This document shows positions 5,694 to 7,977 of a stretch of 7,977 nt of DNA, piece after piece. The notes under the pieces were generated by a model. It did no database searches and was not told where the DNA came from. It worked only from the letters and a program-made list of their open reading frames with translations. The DNA is from Methylococcaceae bacterium UBA1147 (GTDB lineage: Bacteria; Pseudomonadota; Gammaproteobacteria; Methylococcales; UBA1147), in contig DBZZ01000086.1 of NCBI GenBank assembly GCA_002311315.1, positions 16,149 to 24,125 on the forward strand, given 5' to 3'. How positions within the stretch are numbered: the first letter of the stretch is position 1; each line of letters begins with the position of its first letter. The position numbers and the translations under genes were made by a program.

Positions 5694-7688
5694 TTACAGC
5701 GTTTGGGTGACCACCTCAACGACATGGTCAACGGTCAGGTTGAATTCCCGGAACAGGTCTCCTGCGGGGGCAGATTCGCCAAACCGGTTGACACCGATGG
5801 CTTTTCCGGACAGACCGATGTACTTGTACCAGGAATCCGTTGATCCGGCCTCAACCGAGACCCTGGAAGTTACCGCGCGAGGTAACACCGATTCCCGATA
5901 GTCGTTGTCCTGTTGAGCAAATGTATTGGTACACGGCATGGAAACAACTCGAATTCTCTTGCCTTGCCCGGACAGAATGCCTGCCGCTTCTGTAGCCAGG
6001 CTGACTTCGGATCCTGTGGCAATGAGGATTGCCTCGGGTTTGCCATCGCAGTCCAGCAGGGTATAGCCGCCTCGCTTGATATTTTCCAACTGCTGGTTTG
6101 ACCGGCTTTGGTGAGGCAGGCCCTGGCGGGAGAAGATCAGGCAGGTGGGTCCATCCCTGTTTTCGATGGCCACTTTCCAGGCAACGGCGGATTCCACCGC
6201 ATCACACGGCCTCCAGACCTGCATGTTGGGGATCAGGCGCAGAGAAGACAGGTGCTCCACCGGTTGATGGGTGGGCCCGTCCTCGCCCAGACCAATAGAG
6301 TCGTGGGTAAAGACATGGATCGCTCGGGTTTTCATCAGTGCGGCCATGCGAAGTGCATTCCGCGAGTAGTCGGAGAAGGTCAGGAAGGTCGCACCGAATG
6401 GAATCAGGCCTCCGTACAGGGACAGGCCGTTCATGATCGCGCTCATGCCGAACTCGCGTACGCCGTAGAAAACATAGTTTCCCGAGATCCCGCCCTTGTT
6501 GACATCCTCAGCTTGTGGCCACAGGGTGAGGTTCGAGACAGCCAGGTCCGCGGAACCTCCGATCAGTTCCGGAAGCAGAGGTGCGTAGGCACTGATGCTG
6601 TTCTGGGAGGCTTTTCGGCTGGCAATGTTCTCGGCTTTTCGATCTGTTTCATGGATGAAGTCGGTGGCCGCCTTTTCCCAGTCTTCCGGCAACTGACCGG
6701 ATTGCCGCCGTCTGAATTCTTCGGCAAGCTGCGGATACAGTCGAGCGTATTCGTCAAAACGGTTGTTCCAGTCGTTTTCCAGGACCCGCCCCTTTTCTTT
6801 TGCATCCCAGCCCTGGTAAATCCCTTCGGGGACCTCGAAAGGCGGATGGGCCCATCCGATGGTTTTGCGAACCAGCGCCACCTCATCGGCACCGAGCGGG
6901 GCCCCGTGACAGCTTTCGGTTCCCTGCTTGTTCGGCGAACCCCATCCGATCAGGGTTTTGCAGCAGATGAGAGTCGGTTTGTCCGAATGACGACGGGCGT
7001 CCTCGATCGCCTGCTTGACGGCATTGGCATCGTGGCCGTCGATGTTCGGGATGACATGCCAGCCATAGGATTCAAAACGCTGGGGTACGTTGTCCGTATA
7101 CCACCCCTCGACTTCGCCATCGATCGAAATCCCATTGTCATCGTAAAAGGCGATCAACTTGCCAAGACCCATGGTTCCGGCCAGTGAGCAGGCTTCGTGG
7201 GAGATCCCTTCCATCAGGCAGCCGTCGCCCATGAATGTGTAGGTGTAGTGATCGACGACGTCATGGCCGGGTTTGTTGAACCGGTTTGACAGAGTTCTTT
7301 CCGCCAGCGCCATGCCCACGGCGTTGGCCAGACCCTGTCCCAAGGGGCCTGTCGTGGTTTCAACGCCGGGAGCGTAACCGTACTCGGGGTGACCAGGGGT
7401 TTTGGAGTGCAGTTGGCGGAAATTCTGTAGATCGTTAATGGATAAATCGTATCCCGACAAATGCAGCAGGGAATAAATCAGCATCGAGCCGTGCCCATTC
7501 GACAAGATGAAACGATCGCGGTTTGGCCATGCGGGGTTGACTGGGTTGTGTAAAAGGTAATCGTTCCACAGGACCTCCGCGATGTCTGCCATCCCCATGG
7601 GCGCACCTGGATGCCCAGAATTCGCTTTCTGGACAGCGTCCATGCTGAGCGCACGTATAGCGTTCGCAAGATCTTTACGCGATGGCAT
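5694..7688 (-). CDS. tkt: Transketolase
   Basis: Thiamine-diphosphate enzyme that moves two-carbon ketol units between sugar phosphates, in the Calvin cycle (fructose-6-phosphate and sedoheptulose-7-phosphate as donors) and in the non-oxidative pentose phosphate pathway. From the ATG at 7688 it has 664 residues, against 663 in E. coli TktA, and aligns from the first residues (MPSRKDLANAIRALSMDA). Visible: His26 in SGHPGAPMG, His66 in LSNGHGSM, the thiamine-diphosphate/metal motif from GDGCLMEG (Asp155) to DDNGISIDG (Asn185), the conserved Glu in YGVREFGM (about 410), HDSIGLGEDGPTHQPVEH (about 460-478) and the C-terminal domain with ATGSEV. A TTG at 7751 would add 21 residues that the family lacks, whereas the ATG at 7688 has CAGGAG 6 bases upstream. 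It is the first gene of the minus-strand cluster here. Many gammaproteobacteria have gap, pgk and pyk between tkt and fba; here only cbbY lies between them. The gene looks intact. Confidence 0.97.
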   Translation of the reverse strand: MPSRKDLANAIRALSMDAVQKANSGHPGAPMGMADIAEVLWNDYLLHNPVNPAWPNRDRFILSNGHGSMLIYSLLHLSGYDLSINDLQNFRQLHSKTPGHPEYGYAPGVETTTGPLGQGLANAVGMALAERTLSNRFNKPGHDVVDHYTYTFMGDGCLMEGISHEACSLAGTMGLGKLIAFYDDNGISIDGEVEGWYTDNVPQRFESYGWHVIPNIDGHDANAVKQAIEDARRHSDKPTLICCKTLIGWGSPNKQGTESCHGAPLGADEVALVRKTIGWAHPPFEVPEGIYQGWDAKEKGRVLENDWNNRFDEYARLYPQLAEEFRRRQSGQLPEDWEKAATDFIHETDRKAENIASRKASQNSISAYAPLLPELIGGSADLAVSNLTLWPQAEDVNKGGISGNYVFYGVREFGMSAIMNGLSLYGGLIPFGATFLTFSDYSRNALRMAALMKTRAIHVFTHDSIGLGEDGPTHQPVEHLSSLRLIPNMQVWRPCDAVESAVAWKVAIENRDGPTCLIFSRQGLPHQSRSNQQLENIKRGGYTLLDCDGKPEAILIATGSEVSLATEAAGILSGQGKRIRVVSMPCTNTFAQQDNDYRESVLPRAVTSRVSVEAGSTDSWYKYIGLSGKAIGVNRFGESAPAGDLFREFNLTVDHVVEVVTQTL

Positions 7689-7694
7689 ATTGGT

Positions 7695-7700
7695 CTCCTG
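7695..7700 (-). promoter_or_regulatory. Ribosome binding site deciding the tkt start
   Basis: Minus-strand CAGGAG, 6 bases before the ATG at 7688. It supports this start over the upstream in-frame TTG at 7751. Confidence 0.8.
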
Positions 7701-7792
7701 AAGGATCTTTTCTGACACGAAAATGGCTTGGCTGAGCAAGGCTGTCGACAACCAACGATTGCAAAAAATACGGCACAGCGAAAAAACTTTGT

Positions 7793-7801
7793 AGCATATC
7801 A
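7793..7801 (-). promoter_or_regulatory. Extended -10 promoter candidate for tkt
   Basis: Minus strand TGATATGCT: TATGCT (four of six matches) preceded by TG. No -35 box is recognisable at 16-18 bases, as can be the case for extended -10 promoters. Transcription would start near 7786, giving a leader of about 98 bases with two T-rich runs and no recognised riboswitch. Its likeness to the element before fba supports the call slightly. Confidence 0.35.
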
Positions 7802-7977
7802 GATTTCAGGCTCCTAGGGTTAGTGGTCAGAAGTGGATGCTTCGGTCATTCCGAAATGGTTGGCGATGCGCGGAAAGGAAAGCCGACTTGGACACGGCTC
7901 ACCCGGCATTTGATGTGACGAGGATTCCCTGGTGACCGAGACTCTTGCCCAGGAGGCAGCACCAGTTTTGCCTTGGT
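7802..7977. other. Gene-free right edge
   Basis: No supported gene on either strand. Short plus-strand frames from ATGs in this stretch end after about 20-32 codons. A hairpin sits at the edge: CCA-GG-AGGCA (7949-7958) pairs with TGCCTTGG (7969-7976), with GG bulged and a ten-base loop. It could be the leader or start of a divergent gene beyond the window, but there is too little sequence to tell. Confidence 0.35.

Noticed and set aside
6108..7187. Long plus-strand frame of 359 codons opposite tkt
   Set aside because: It is the antisense shadow of transketolase: no domain, no start signal, and the minus-strand frame is unmistakable.
7689..7751. N-terminal extension of transketolase from a TTG at 7751
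   Set aside because: The 21 extra residues are absent from the family, and the ATG at 7688 has a good ribosome binding site.
7932..7977. Possible start of a divergent gene (GTG at 7932 with GAGG at 7920-7923 and the frame open to the end)
   Set aside because: Only 15 codons are visible and none is diagnostic; the edge hairpin at 7949-7976 explains the sequence equally well.

Overview
The window looks like ordinary chromosomal DNA from a moderately GC-rich gammaproteobacterium, probably a Calvin-cycle autotroph. The taxonomic guess rests on my memory of family sequences. The DNA helicase keeps the motif numbering of E. coli UvrD, the transketolase is close to E. coli TktA in length and motifs, the aldolase is of the Calvin-cycle (CbbA) class II type, and the phosphatase beside it is of the CbbY type. 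No database search was possible.

Layout, left to right. Positions 1-364 hold no convincing gene, but carry a promoter candidate, two inverted repeats around it and a leader with two hairpins. They lead into a secreted four-cysteine protein of unknown function (365-931, +). Downstream lies a chain of small, mutually exclusive stems that ends in a clear Rho-independent terminator (1038-1067). A gene-free stretch of about 400 bases follows. Then comes uvrD (1468-3633, +), complete and with a conserved start, and with a -10-like box only 6 bases before its ATG.

The right half is a minus-strand cluster read from right to left: tkt (transketolase, 7688-5694), cbbY (HAD sugar-phosphate phosphatase, 5686-4808) and fba/cbbA (class II aldolase, 4735-3671). 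tkt and cbbY are 7 bases apart and look translationally coupled. fba follows after 72 bases, with an intercistronic hairpin, a strong ribosome binding site and an extended -10 promoter candidate that overlaps the cbbY stop codon. fba converges on uvrD across a 37-base gap with no clear terminator.

Transketolase and aldolase together rearrange sugar phosphates in the regenerative part of the Calvin cycle (and in the pentose phosphate pathway and glycolysis/gluconeogenesis). CbbY enzymes remove xylulose-1,5-bisphosphate, a misfire product that inhibits Rubisco, so the cluster reads as carbon-fixation support. Rubisco itself is not in the window.

I found no mobile element, CRISPR array, tRNA or rRNA, and no obviously new multi-gene system. 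The least explained parts are the orphan secreted protein with its structured flanks, and the unusual C-terminal tail of CbbY.
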